Shown here piece after piece: positions 8,441-16,464 of a DNA stretch of 64,000 nt. The stretch is taken from the NCBI RefSeq assembly GCF_001571105.1, contig NZ_BCTD01000001.1; one strand, given 5' to 3'. The notes under the pieces are model-generated. The model ran no database searches. It saw only the letters and a list, made by a program, of their open reading frames with translations, and was not told where the DNA came from. Made by a program: the position numbers and the translations under genes. The first letter of the stretch is position 1. Every line of letters begins with the position of its first letter. Source of the stretch: Azotobacter vinelandii. Its GTDB lineage: Bacteria; Pseudomonadota; Gammaproteobacteria; Pseudomonadales; Pseudomonadaceae.

Positions 8441-10150
8441 ATGCGAATCGAATCCCGTCCACTGCCCGAGCCCTTGCCCGACCTGGGCGATCTGCCGCCG
8501 CTTCTGACCCGGCTCTATGCCGCCCGTGGCGTGCAGTCCGCCGCCGAACTGGACAAGGGGCTGGCGCAACTGTTGCCCTACCGCCGGCTCAAGGGCATCG
8601 AGGCGGCGGTGGCGCTTCTGGTCGAGGCGCTGCGCGAGCGTCGGCGCATCCTCTTCGTCGGCGACTTCGATGCCGACGGCGCCACCGCCAGCACGGTCGG
8701 CGTGCTCGGCCTGCGCCTGCTCGGCGCTGCGCATGTCGACTATCTGGTGCCGAACCGCTTCGAATACGGCTACGGTCTGACTCCCGAGATCGTCGCCGTG
8801 GCCCTGGAGCGCCGGCCGGAGCTGCTGGTGACGGTGGACAACGGCATTTCCAGCCTCGACGGGGTGGCCGCGGCCAAGGCCGCCGGCCTGCAGGTGCTGG
8901 TCACCGACCACCATCTGCCGGGCCACGAACTGCCGGCGGCGGACGCCATCGTCAATCCCAACCAGCCTGGCTGCGACTTCCCCAGCAAGGCCCTGGCCGG
9001 GGTCGGAGTGATCTTCTACGTGCTGCTGGCGCTGCGCGCCCGCCTGCGCGAACTGGGCTGGTTCGCCGGGCGGAACGAGCCGAACCTGGCCGAACTGCTC
9101 GATCTGGTCGCCCTCGGCAGCGTCGCCGACGTGGTGCCGCTGGACGCCAACAACCGCATCCTGGTCCACCAGGGGCTGGCGCGCATCCGCGCCGGACGGG
9201 CGCGACCGGGGTTGCGCGCGTTGCTCGGGGTGGCCGGGCGCGACCCGCGACGGATCACTTCCACCGATCTCGGCTTCATCCTCGGGCCGCGGCTCAACGC
9301 CGCCGGGCGGCTGGACGACATGTCCCTCGGTATCGAATGCCTGCTCTGCGAGGATGAGGAACTGGCCCGCGAGATGGCGGTGCAGCTCGACCAGCTCAAC
9401 CAGGACCGCAAGGCCATCGAGCAAGGCATGCAGCGCGAGGCCCTGGCCCAGCTCAGGGAACTGCCTGTCGAGGAACTGCCCTTCGGCCTCTGCCTGTTCG
9501 AGCCGGACTGGCACCAGGGGGTGATCGGCATCCTCGCCTCGCGCCTCAAGGAGCGCTACCACCGCCCGGCCATCGCCTTCGCCGACGCCGGCGACGATCT
9601 GCTCAAGGGCTCGGCGCGTTCGGTGCCGGGGTTTCACATCCGCGATGCGCTGGATGCGGTGGCGGCCCGGCAGCCTGGGCTGATCAGCAAGTTCGGCGGG
9701 CACGCCATGGCCGCCGGGCTGTCGCTGCCGCGGGAGAACTTCGCCGCCTTCGCCGCGGCGTTCGACGCCGAAGTGCGCCGCCAGCTCCGCGCCGACGACC
9801 TGAACGGGCGACTGCTCTCCGACGGCCCGCTCGGCATCGCGGAGTTCCACCTCGATCTGGCCCGCGCCCTGCGCCAGGCCGGTCCCTGGGGCCAGCACTT
9901 TCCCGAGCCGCTGTTCCACGGCACTTTCCAACTCGTCCAGCAGCGCCTGGTCGGCGAGCGCCATCTGAAGCTGGTGGTACGCAGCGAGTGCGGTGTGCTG
10001 CAGCTCGACGCCATCGCCTTCAATATCGATCGCGAGCAATGGCCGAATCCGGCGGTGCGCTGGGCCGAACTGGCCTATCGGCTGGACGTCAACGAGTACC
10101 GTGGGCAGGAGAGCGTGCAACTGGTGGTGGTGCACATCGAGGCGCGCTGA
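8441..10150 (+). CDS. recJ: single-strand-specific 5'-3' exonuclease RecJ
   Basis: RecJ resects 5' ends in the RecF recombination pathway and in mismatch and base-excision repair. The 569-residue protein has the DHH phosphoesterase motifs in order: FVGDFDADGATAS (I), VTVDNGIS (II), VTDHHLPGHELP (III, the DHH itself) and LGSVADVVPLDANNR (IV). A DHHA1 domain with SKFGGHAMAAGLSL follows, then a C-terminal OB-fold region. All metal-binding Asp/His residues I look for are present. The start at 8441 is the first ATG and matches the family length. Confidence 0.97.
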   Translation: MRIESRPLPEPLPDLGDLPPLLTRLYAARGVQSAAELDKGLAQLLPYRRLKGIEAAVALLVEALRERRRILFVGDFDADGATASTVGVLGLRLLGAAHVDYLVPNRFEYGYGLTPEIVAVALERRPELLVTVDNGISSLDGVAAAKAAGLQVLVTDHHLPGHELPAADAIVNPNQPGCDFPSKALAGVGVIFYVLLALRARLRELGWFAGRNEPNLAELLDLVALGSVADVVPLDANNRILVHQGLARIRAGRARPGLRALLGVAGRDPRRITSTDLGFILGPRLNAAGRLDDMSLGIECLLCEDEELAREMAVQLDQLNQDRKAIEQGMQREALAQLRELPVEELPFGLCLFEPDWHQGVIGILASRLKERYHRPAIAFADAGDDLLKGSARSVPGFHIRDALDAVAARQPGLISKFGGHAMAAGLSLPRENFAAFAAAFDAEVRRQLRADDLNGRLLSDGPLGIAEFHLDLARALRQAGPWGQHFPEPLFHGTFQLVQQRLVGERHLKLVVRSECGVLQLDAIAFNIDREQWPNPAVRWAELAYRLDVNEYRGQESVQLVVVHIEAR

Positions 10151-10339
10151 GCGGAGCGCCAGACCCGCGCGCCCCTTTCCCCGACGCCGTTCGCCGCTGC
10201 CCTCGTCGGTGCGGACAGCCGGTACATGAGCGGGCCCGTCGCGGTATGCCAGGGGCTTGTTTGCCATTTCCTGCAGGTGCAGGCTTTTCTCCCGTCTAGA
10301 GTTGAAGTGTCGATCATTCGTTAGGACCGGAGTGTTGCC

Positions 10340-11446
10340 ATGAGCCTGCTGTTCGAGCCCTTGACCCTGCGTCAACTGACCTTGCCCAACCGTATCGTCG
10401 TATCGCCGATGTGCCAGTACTCGGCCCGGGACGGGCTGGCCAACGACTGGCATCTGGTGCACCTGGGCAGCCGCGCGGTGGGCGGAGCCGGGCTGGTGAT
10501 CGTCGAGGCCACCGCGGTCGTCGCCGAAGGGCGTATTTCCGCCCAGGATCTCGGCCTCTGGAATGACGAGCAGATCGAGCCGCTGCGCCGCATCACCGCC
10601 TTCATCGAGTCCCAGGGCTCGCTGGCCGGCATCCAGTTGGCCCATGCCGGACGCAAGGCGAGCGTCTGGCAGCCCTGGCTGGGCCGGCCGGGCAGCGTGC
10701 CGCCCGAGGAGGGCGGCTGGGTTCCGGTCGGCCCCTCGGCGATTCCCTTCGATCCCCGCCACAGGGTGCCCGAGGTCCTCGACGAGGCCGGTATCCGCGA
10801 GGTCGTCCGAGCCTTCGTGCAAGCCGCCGAGCGTGCCCTGGCCGCCGGTTTCAAGGTCGTCGAGGTGCACGCCGCCCACGGTTATCTGTTGCATCAATTC
10901 CTCTCGCCGTTGTCCAACCAGCGTCGGGACCAGTACGGCGGCAGCTTCGACAACCGCATCCGCCTGTTGCTGGAGGTGACCGAGGCGGTACGCGCGGTGT
11001 GGCCCGAGACCCTGCCGCTGTTCGTCCGCCTGTCGGCCACCGATTGGGTGGAGGAAGGCTGGAACCCGGAGGAGACGGTGGCGCTGACCCGGCGCCTCAA
11101 GGCACTGGGCGTCGATTTGATCGACGTGTCTTCCGGCGGCACCGCGGCCGCGGCGGAAATTCCCGTCGGGCCGGGCTACCAGACCCGCTTCGCCGAACAG
11201 ATACGCCGCGAGGCGGGGATCGCCACCGGCGCGGTGGGCATGATTACCGAGGCGGCGCAGGCCGAGCACATCCTGCGCACCGCCCAGGCCGACCTGATCC
11301 TGCTGGCCCGCGAGTTGCTGCGCGATCCCTACTGGCCGCTGCATGCAGCGGACTTTCTCGGCGACAAGGCGGTGCCCTGGCCGGCGCAATACGTGCGGGC
11401 CGCACATCGCGACACGCCGTTCCGCGAGTCCGGCGAACTCGACTGA
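10340..11446 (+). CDS. Old Yellow Enzyme family NADH:flavin oxidoreductase (YqjM/XenA type)
   Basis: This 368-residue FMN-dependent ene-reductase reduces activated C=C bonds, and relatives also reduce nitro compounds. Residues typical of the thermophilic-like class are visible: Cys25 and Tyr27 in PMCQY, the HAGRKAS loop, and HAAH (177-180) that binds the phenolate or nitro ligand. The FMN phosphate region is near the C-terminus (LILLARELLRDPYWP). It resembles XenA but shows enough divergence that I leave the symbol blank. It is preceded by a 189-bp intergenic region with no gene and is probably monocistronic. Confidence 0.92.
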   Translation: MSLLFEPLTLRQLTLPNRIVVSPMCQYSARDGLANDWHLVHLGSRAVGGAGLVIVEATAVVAEGRISAQDLGLWNDEQIEPLRRITAFIESQGSLAGIQLAHAGRKASVWQPWLGRPGSVPPEEGGWVPVGPSAIPFDPRHRVPEVLDEAGIREVVRAFVQAAERALAAGFKVVEVHAAHGYLLHQFLSPLSNQRRDQYGGSFDNRIRLLLEVTEAVRAVWPETLPLFVRLSATDWVEEGWNPEETVALTRRLKALGVDLIDVSSGGTAAAAEIPVGPGYQTRFAEQIRREAGIATGAVGMITEAAQAEHILRTAQADLILLARELLRDPYWPLHAADFLGDKAVPWPAQYVRAAHRDTPFRESGELD

Positions 11447-11489
11447 CGCCGGCCTCGCTTCTCGACCCGGAAGCAGAGGAGACTGTGCG

Positions 11490-12215
11490 ATGAACACCAG
11501 TGGATTGCTCGATCAACTTCTCAGGTCCGCCGAGGGCTTTCGCCGGCAGGGACAGCCATCGCCCGGCGACGGGGCTGGCGGTGGCCTGTTCGGCGACATC
11601 CTCGGCGGCGCCGGCGGCGGTTCTCCGGGAGGCTCGCTGGGCGGCCTGCTGAGCGGCGGGAACAAGGGGGCGCTGGCGGCAGGGGCTCTCGCCCTGCTGC
11701 TCGGCAAGCAGCGGCTCGGCAAGCTGGGCGGCAACGCCGTGGCCTACGGCGGCCTCGCCGCCCTCGGGATGCTGGCCTACAAGGCCTTCAACAACTGGCA
11801 GGCGCAGCAGGCCGGCGCTTTCCCGGGCGAGCCGCAGACCCTCGACCGCCTGCCGCCGGAGCGAGCCGAAGGGCACAGCCGGGCGCTGCTCAAGGCGCTG
11901 GTCGCCGCGGCCAAGGCCGACGGGCATGTGGACGAGCGCGAGCGCCAGTTGATCGAAACCGAACTGGGGAGGGTCGCGGAGGACGAGGAACTGCAGGGCT
12001 GGCTGCATGACGAACTGAACCGGCCGCTGGACCCGGCCGATGTGGCCCAGGCCGCCGACACGCCGGAACTGGCCGCCGAGATCTACCTCGCGAGTCTGCT
12101 GGCGGTCGACGAGGAGCAATTCATGGAGCGCGCCTACCTGGACGAACTGGCGCGGCATCTGCGGCTCGATCCGCAACTCAAGACGGAGCTGGAGAGCCAG
12201 GCGAGGGCCGCCTGA
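11490..12215 (+). CDS. DUF533 / TerB-like inner-membrane-associated protein (YebE-like)
   Basis: This 241-residue protein has a Gly-rich N-terminal part (residues 25-60), a short hydrophobic stretch (ALAAGALALLLGKQ and AYGGLAALGMLAYKAFNNW) and a C-terminal all-helical domain. That domain carries the TerB/DjlA-like acidic pattern LVAAAKADGHVDERERQLIE. DUF533 proteins such as YebE are envelope-stress induced in enterobacteria; their molecular role is unknown. It starts at ATG 11490 after AGAGGAG. It lies downstream of the ene-reductase, with a 43-bp gap that allows co-transcription. Confidence 0.85.
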   Translation: MNTSGLLDQLLRSAEGFRRQGQPSPGDGAGGGLFGDILGGAGGGSPGGSLGGLLSGGNKGALAAGALALLLGKQRLGKLGGNAVAYGGLAALGMLAYKAFNNWQAQQAGAFPGEPQTLDRLPPERAEGHSRALLKALVAAAKADGHVDERERQLIETELGRVAEDEELQGWLHDELNRPLDPADVAQAADTPELAAEIYLASLLAVDEEQFMERAYLDELARHLRLDPQLKTELESQARAA

Positions 12216-12250
12216 GTCCGGCCGGGCGCTTCACGCATGCGGACCGCGGG

Positions 12251-12279
12251 CTGTCAGTGGCGGCCCGCTGCGTTATACT
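12251..12279 (+). promoter_or_regulatory. probable sigma70 promoter for prfB
   Basis: A -10 TATACT at 12274-12279 is preceded, with a 17-bp spacer, by CTGTCA at 12251-12256. The -10 is good and the -35 matches four of six positions. It sits 41 bp before the prfB start. Part of the spacer forms a GCGGGC/GCCCGC inverted repeat. Confidence 0.55.
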
Positions 12280-12320
12280 CTTCGGCTTTTCGAACTGTCC
12301 GAGCGCGAGCGCTGCCCACC

Positions 12321-13416
12321 ATGGAAATCAATCCGATCCTCAACAGCATCAAGGACCTGTCCGAACGTACCCAGACCATTCGGGGGTATCTTTGACTACG
12401 ATCGCAAGCGTGATCGTCTGACCGAGGTCGAGCGCGAGCTGGAAGACCCGAACGTCTGGAACAATCCGGAATACGCGCAGAACCTGGGGCGCGAACGCGC
12501 CCAACTGGCGCTGGCCGTCGAAACCCTCGACGAGCTCACCGGCGGTCTGGCCGACTCCCGCGATCTCCTGGACATGGCCGTCGAAGAGAACGACGAGGGT
12601 GCGGCGAACGATGTCGCCGCCGAAGTCGAGCGCCTGCGCGGCATCCTCGAGAAACTCGAGTTCCGCCGCATGTTCAGCGGCGAAATGGACGCCAGGAACG
12701 CCTACCTCGACGTCCAGGCCGGCTCCGGCGGCACCGAGGCCCAGGACTGGGCCAACATGCTGCTGCGCATGTACCTGCGCTGGGCCGACAAGCACGGCTT
12801 CGACACCGAGATCGTCGAACTGTCGGAAGGCGAGGTCGCCGGCATCAAGAGCGCGACCGTGCACGTCAGGGGCGAGTACGCCTTCGGCTGGCTGCGTACC
12901 GAGATCGGCGTGCACCGCCTGGTGCGCAAGAGCCCGTTCGACTCCGGCAACCGCCGGCACACCTCGTTCTCCGCGGTATTCGCCTCGCCGGAAGTCGACG
13001 ACAACATCGAGATCGACATCAATCCGGCCGATCTGCGCGTCGATACCTACCGCTCGTCCGGGGCCGGCGGCCAGCACGTGAACACCACCGACTCCGCGGT
13101 GCGCATCACTCACCTGCCGACCAACACCGTGGTGAGCTGCCAGAACGAGCGCTCCCAGCACGCCAACCGGGACCGCGCCATGAAGATGCTGCGCGCCAAG
13201 CTGTACGAGCTGGAGGTCATGAAGCGCAACGTCGCCGCCCAGGCGCTGGAGGACACCAAGTCGGACATCGGCTGGGGCCACCAGATCCGCTCCTACGTGC
13301 TCGACCAGTCGCGGATCAAGGATCTGCGCACCGGCATCGAGAACAGCAACTGCGATGCGGTGCTGGACGGCGATCTCGACGAGTTCATCGAGGCCAGCCT
13401 CAAGAAGGGCCTGTGA
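12321..13416 (+). CDS. prfB: peptide chain release factor 2 (programmed +1 frameshift)
   Basis: RF2 terminates translation at UGA and UAA. The gene is in two frames: 12321-12392, then after skipping T12393, 12394-13416, giving 364 residues. The first frame (MEINPILNSIKDLSERTQTIRGYL) stops at TGA 12393-12395. The second starts with DYDRKRDRLTEVERELEDP. The anticodon-mimicking motif appears as SPF in RKSPFDSGNRRHTS, and the catalytic GGQ in SSGAGGQHVNTTDSAV. lysS follows after 44 bp, the usual prfB-lysS pair. This is a normal gene and not a pseudogene. Confidence 0.98.
12381..12396 (+). promoter_or_regulatory. prfB: prfB programmed frameshift site
   Basis: The sequence CGGGGGTATCTTTGAC holds the Shine-Dalgarno-like GGGGG, the slippery CTT codon (12390-12392) and the in-frame TGA followed by C. 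When RF2 is scarce, the ribosome pauses at UGA and slips +1 to read GAC. This is the well-known autoregulation of RF2. Confidence 0.97.
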
Positions 13417-13460
13417 CCCTTACCGAATCATTCGCACCACATGCCAGATAGACAGAGACC

Positions 13461-14963
13461 ATGAGCGAACAACCGCTGAACCAGCATGCCCTCCACGAGG
13501 AAGAAAACAAGCTGATCGCCCTGCGCAAGGAGAAACTCGTCGCCGAGCGCGCGAAAGGCAATGCCTTCCCCAACGACTTCCGCCGCGACAGCTACTGCGC
13601 CGACCTGCAGAAGCGCTATGCCGAGGCGGGCAAGGAGGAGCTGGAAGCGGCCGCGATCCCGGTCAAAGTGGCCGGGCGCATCATGCTCAACCGCGGCGCC
13701 TTCATGGTCATCCAGGACATGACCGGGCGCATCCAGGTCTACGTCGACCGCAAGGGCCTGCCGGCCGAGACGCTGGAGGCGGTCAAGCACTGGGACCTGG
13801 GCGACATCATCGCCGCCGAGGGCACCCTGGCGCGCTCCGGCAAGGGCGATCTCTACGTGCACATGAGCACGGTGCGCCTGCTGACCAAGTCGCTGCGCCC
13901 GCTGCCGGACAAGCATCATGGCCTGACCGACACCGAGCAGCGCTACCGCCAGCGTTACGTCGACCTGATGGTCAACGAGGAAACCCGCCACACCTTCCGC
14001 GTGCGTTCGCAGATCATCGCCCACATTCGCAGGTTCCTCGCCGAGCGCGACTTCCTCGAGGTGGAAACGCCGATGCTCCAGGTCATCCCCGGCGGCGCCG
14101 CGGCCAAGCCCTTCCAGACCCACCACAACGCGCTGGACCTGCCGATGTTCCTGCGCATCGCACCCGAGCTCTACCTCAAGCGCCTGGTGGTCGGCGGCTT
14201 CGAGCGGGTCTTCGAGATCAACCGCAACTTCCGCAACGAAGGCGTCTCGACCCGCCACAACCCCGAATTCACCATGCTCGAGTTCTACCAGGCCTACGCC
14301 GACTACGAGGACAACATGGACCTCACCGAGCAGTTGTTCCGCGAACTGGCGCAACTGGTGCTGGGGACCACCGACGTGCCCTACCAGGGTAAGGTGTTCC
14401 ACTTCGGCGAGCCCTTCGCCCGCCTGTCGGTGTTCGACTCGATCCTCCACTACAACCCGGAAGTCTCCGCCGCGGACCTGCGCGACATCGAGAAATGCCG
14501 CGCCATCGCCAGGAAGGCCGGCGCCGACGTCAAGGGTTTCGAGGGACTGGGCAAGCTGCAGACGATGATCTTCGAGGAACTGGTCGAGCACCGCCTGGAA
14601 CAGCCGACCTTCATCACCCGCTATCCCTTCGAGGTTTCGCCGCTGGCGCGGCGCAGCGACGACGATCCGAGCGTCACCGACCGCTTCGAGCTGTTCATCG
14701 GCGGCCGCGAGATCGCCAATGCCTACTCCGAGCTGAACGACGCCGAGGACCAGGCCGAGCGCTTCATGCAGCAGGTCCGGGACAAGGATGCCGGCGATGA
14801 CGAGGCCATGCACTTCGACGCCGACTTCGTGCGCGCCCTGGAATACGGCATGCCGCCGACCGCCGGCGAAGGCATCGGCATCGACCGTCTGGTGATGCTG
14901 CTGACCGATTCGCCGTCGATCCGCGACGTGATCCTTTTCCCGCACATGCGTCCGGAAGTCTGA
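13461..14963 (+). CDS. lysS: lysyl-tRNA synthetase, class II
   Basis: The 500-residue enzyme charges tRNA-Lys. It has an N-terminal OB-fold anticodon-binding domain (VKVAGRIMLNRGAFMVIQDM). The class II catalytic core includes motif 2 FEINRNFRNEGVSTRHNPEF and motif 3 GIGIDRLVMLLTDSPSIRDV. ATG 13461 gives the normal N-terminus (MSEQPLNQHALHEEENKLI). It is co-transcribed with prfB, judged by 44-bp spacing and order. A 13-bp inverted repeat lies just downstream. Confidence 0.98.
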   Translation: MSEQPLNQHALHEEENKLIALRKEKLVAERAKGNAFPNDFRRDSYCADLQKRYAEAGKEELEAAAIPVKVAGRIMLNRGAFMVIQDMTGRIQVYVDRKGLPAETLEAVKHWDLGDIIAAEGTLARSGKGDLYVHMSTVRLLTKSLRPLPDKHHGLTDTEQRYRQRYVDLMVNEETRHTFRVRSQIIAHIRRFLAERDFLEVETPMLQVIPGGAAAKPFQTHHNALDLPMFLRIAPELYLKRLVVGGFERVFEINRNFRNEGVSTRHNPEFTMLEFYQAYADYEDNMDLTEQLFRELAQLVLGTTDVPYQGKVFHFGEPFARLSVFDSILHYNPEVSAADLRDIEKCRAIARKAGADVKGFEGLGKLQTMIFEELVEHRLEQPTFITRYPFEVSPLARRSDDDPSVTDRFELFIGGREIANAYSELNDAEDQAERFMQQVRDKDAGDDEAMHFDADFVRALEYGMPPTAGEGIGIDRLVMLLTDSPSIRDVILFPHMRPEV

Positions 14964-14987
14964 TCCGACGGCCGCACGAGCGACGCC

Positions 14988-15024
14988 CGACGAGGCCCGC
15001 ACCAGGAGGCGGCGGGCCTCGTCG
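14988..15024 (+). terminator. 13-bp perfect inverted repeat after lysS (terminator-like)
   Basis: CGACGAGGCCCGC (14988-15000) pairs perfectly with GCGGGCCTCGTCG (15012-15024) across an 11-nt loop. There is no T tract, so it may be a factor-assisted terminator, an RNA-stabilising hairpin or a protein site. It is 25 bp past the lysS stop. Confidence 0.5.
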
Positions 15025-15135
15025 GACGCGCAAGATACGCTCCGCTGGTCGCGACCCGTGGTGCCGAGCTATCACGATGGATTGCTTCTGGCGCGGAAAG
15101 CCCTAACAATGGGGGCAGGTCTTAGTTGGAAAAGG

Positions 15136-15858
15136 ATGCCCGTCTTGACCCAGTTCCTCTCCCTGAACAGTGCTGCCCACATGGCCAGCGCCGTTGCCCA
15201 CAGTGTCCAGTATCGAGGTCGAAAGACCAGTCGTCGCGGTAGCGAGCAGCGCCGCCAGGCCATTCTCGATGCCGCCATGCGTATCATCATCCGCGACGGC
15301 GTGCGCGCCGTGCGCCACCGGGCGGTGGCCGCCGAGGCCGGCGTGCCGCTGTCGGCGACCACTTACTATTTCAAGGACATCGACGATCTGCTCACCGATA
15401 CCTTCGCGCTGTTCGTCGAGCGCAGCGCGGCCTACATGGCCGGTTTCTGGGAGCGGACCCAGGGCCTGCTGCTGGAGCAGGTCGGTCGCCTCGACGACAG
15501 CGGCGATTCGCGCCGCCAACTGGCCGAGGAGATCGCCCGGCTGGCGGTCGGCTATGTTCGCCACCAGTTGCATTTCCGGCGCGACGAGCTGGTCGCCGAG
15601 CAGGCTTTCCAGCAGGAGGCGCTGATCAATTCGCGCCTGCACGAACTGGCCCGTTCCCACCGGCGGATCCTCCAGCAGGGCGCCATCCAGTTCTTCCAGG
15701 TACTCGGTTCGCAGCATCCCGAGCAGGATGCCAGCGTGCTGACCGGGATCATCGGCCGCATGGAGTACCAGGGACTGCTCGAAGGTCCGGGACGCCTGGG
15801 CGACGAGGAGATGCTGGCCGTTCTGAGCCGCTACATGTATCTGGTTCTCGGGCTCTGA
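15136..15858 (+). CDS. TetR family transcriptional regulator
   Basis: This 240-residue protein (from ATG 15136) has a classical N-terminal TetR DNA-binding domain at about residues 30-85. It reads RRQAILDAAMRIIIRDG, then the helix-turn-helix VRHRAVAAEAGVPLSATTYYF with KDIDDLL. The rest is a helical ligand-binding and dimer domain. The start is uncertain: the frame is open from 15058, and ATG 15181 would remove 15 residues while keeping the HTH whole. It lies directly upstream of the lipoprotein and DUF1704 genes on the same strand and might regulate them, but no operator was identified. Confidence 0.88.
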   Translation: MPVLTQFLSLNSAAHMASAVAHSVQYRGRKTSRRGSEQRRQAILDAAMRIIIRDGVRAVRHRAVAAEAGVPLSATTYYFKDIDDLLTDTFALFVERSAAYMAGFWERTQGLLLEQVGRLDDSGDSRRQLAEEIARLAVGYVRHQLHFRRDELVAEQAFQQEALINSRLHELARSHRRILQQGAIQFFQVLGSQHPEQDASVLTGIIGRMEYQGLLEGPGRLGDEEMLAVLSRYMYLVLGL

Positions 15859-15914
15859 CGAGATGGCCGTCCCGCTGGGTGCCGGGGTGGTCCTTCCTGG
15901 CGGGGGAGAGCGTT

Positions 15915-16457
15915 ATGCGAGCCTGGCGTCTTGTCCTCCTGCTGCCCTTCTGCCTGCTCGCCGGCTGCCTGGTGAGCTTCACCGAGCGAATCGCTCCCGG
16001 CGAAGCGGCACCGGTTTCCCTGCTCGGTGAGTGGAGCCGGCGCAACGAGTGGGGCGAACGACTGGCCCTGGAGATTCGCCCGGCCGGCCCCGCCCGCTAC
16101 CGCGCCCGGCAATCCCTGGAAGGGGCCGACGACGGGCTGCAGGCCGAATTCACCGTGACCCGCCATGGCCGGCGCTGGTATCTTTCCGCCGGGCTGCCGG
16201 ACGACCTCGGTGGCGGTTTTCTCATCCTCGGCTTCGAGCTGACGGCGAACAACGAACTGGTGCTCTACAACCTGGGGCCGGCGCGGGTTCGCCAGGCGCT
16301 GGAGCGGGGGACACTGGCCGGCAAGCCGATCGTCACCGCCCGGGGACCCGGGGTGCGCGTTCTCAGCCCGCTGGACAGGGTCTTCGCTTATCTGGACGAT
16401 CCCGCCAATTCCGACGTTTTCAGCGAAGTGGCGCGCTACCGGCGCGTCGGCCAGTGA
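15915..16457 (+). CDS. putative lipoprotein of unknown function
   Basis: This 180-residue protein has an N-terminal signal with lipobox LLAGC (Cys18), so it should be lipidated and anchored in the envelope. After the signal it reads SLLGEWSRRNEWGERLALEI and continues with alternating beta-like segments (RHGRRWYLSAGLPDDLGG, ANNELVLYNLGPARVR) that resemble a small beta-barrel or lipocalin-type fold; this is only a pattern impression. GGGGGAGAG precedes ATG 15915. It lies 56 bp after the TetR gene and 7 bp before the DUF1704 gene, so it is very likely co-transcribed with the latter. Confidence 0.8.
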   Translation: MRAWRLVLLLPFCLLAGCLVSFTERIAPGEAAPVSLLGEWSRRNEWGERLALEIRPAGPARYRARQSLEGADDGLQAEFTVTRHGRRWYLSAGLPDDLGGGFLILGFELTANNELVLYNLGPARVRQALERGTLAGKPIVTARGPGVRVLSPLDRVFAYLDDPANSDVFSEVARYRRVGQ

Positions 16458-16464
16458 GAGCTCG

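Noticed and set aside
8303..11497. 1064-codon open frame on the minus strand opposite recJ and the ene-reductase
   Set aside because: Spans two real genes with complete catalytic motifs on the other strand; no motif of its own.
12321..12395. Short open frame ending in TGA before the main prfB frame, looking like a disrupted gene
   Set aside because: It is the first exon-like part of the programmed +1 frameshift of prfB.
15058..15135. Upstream extension of the TetR protein
   Set aside because: The extra residues are unlike any TetR N-terminus and overlap the intergenic region after lysS; ATG 15136 is simpler.
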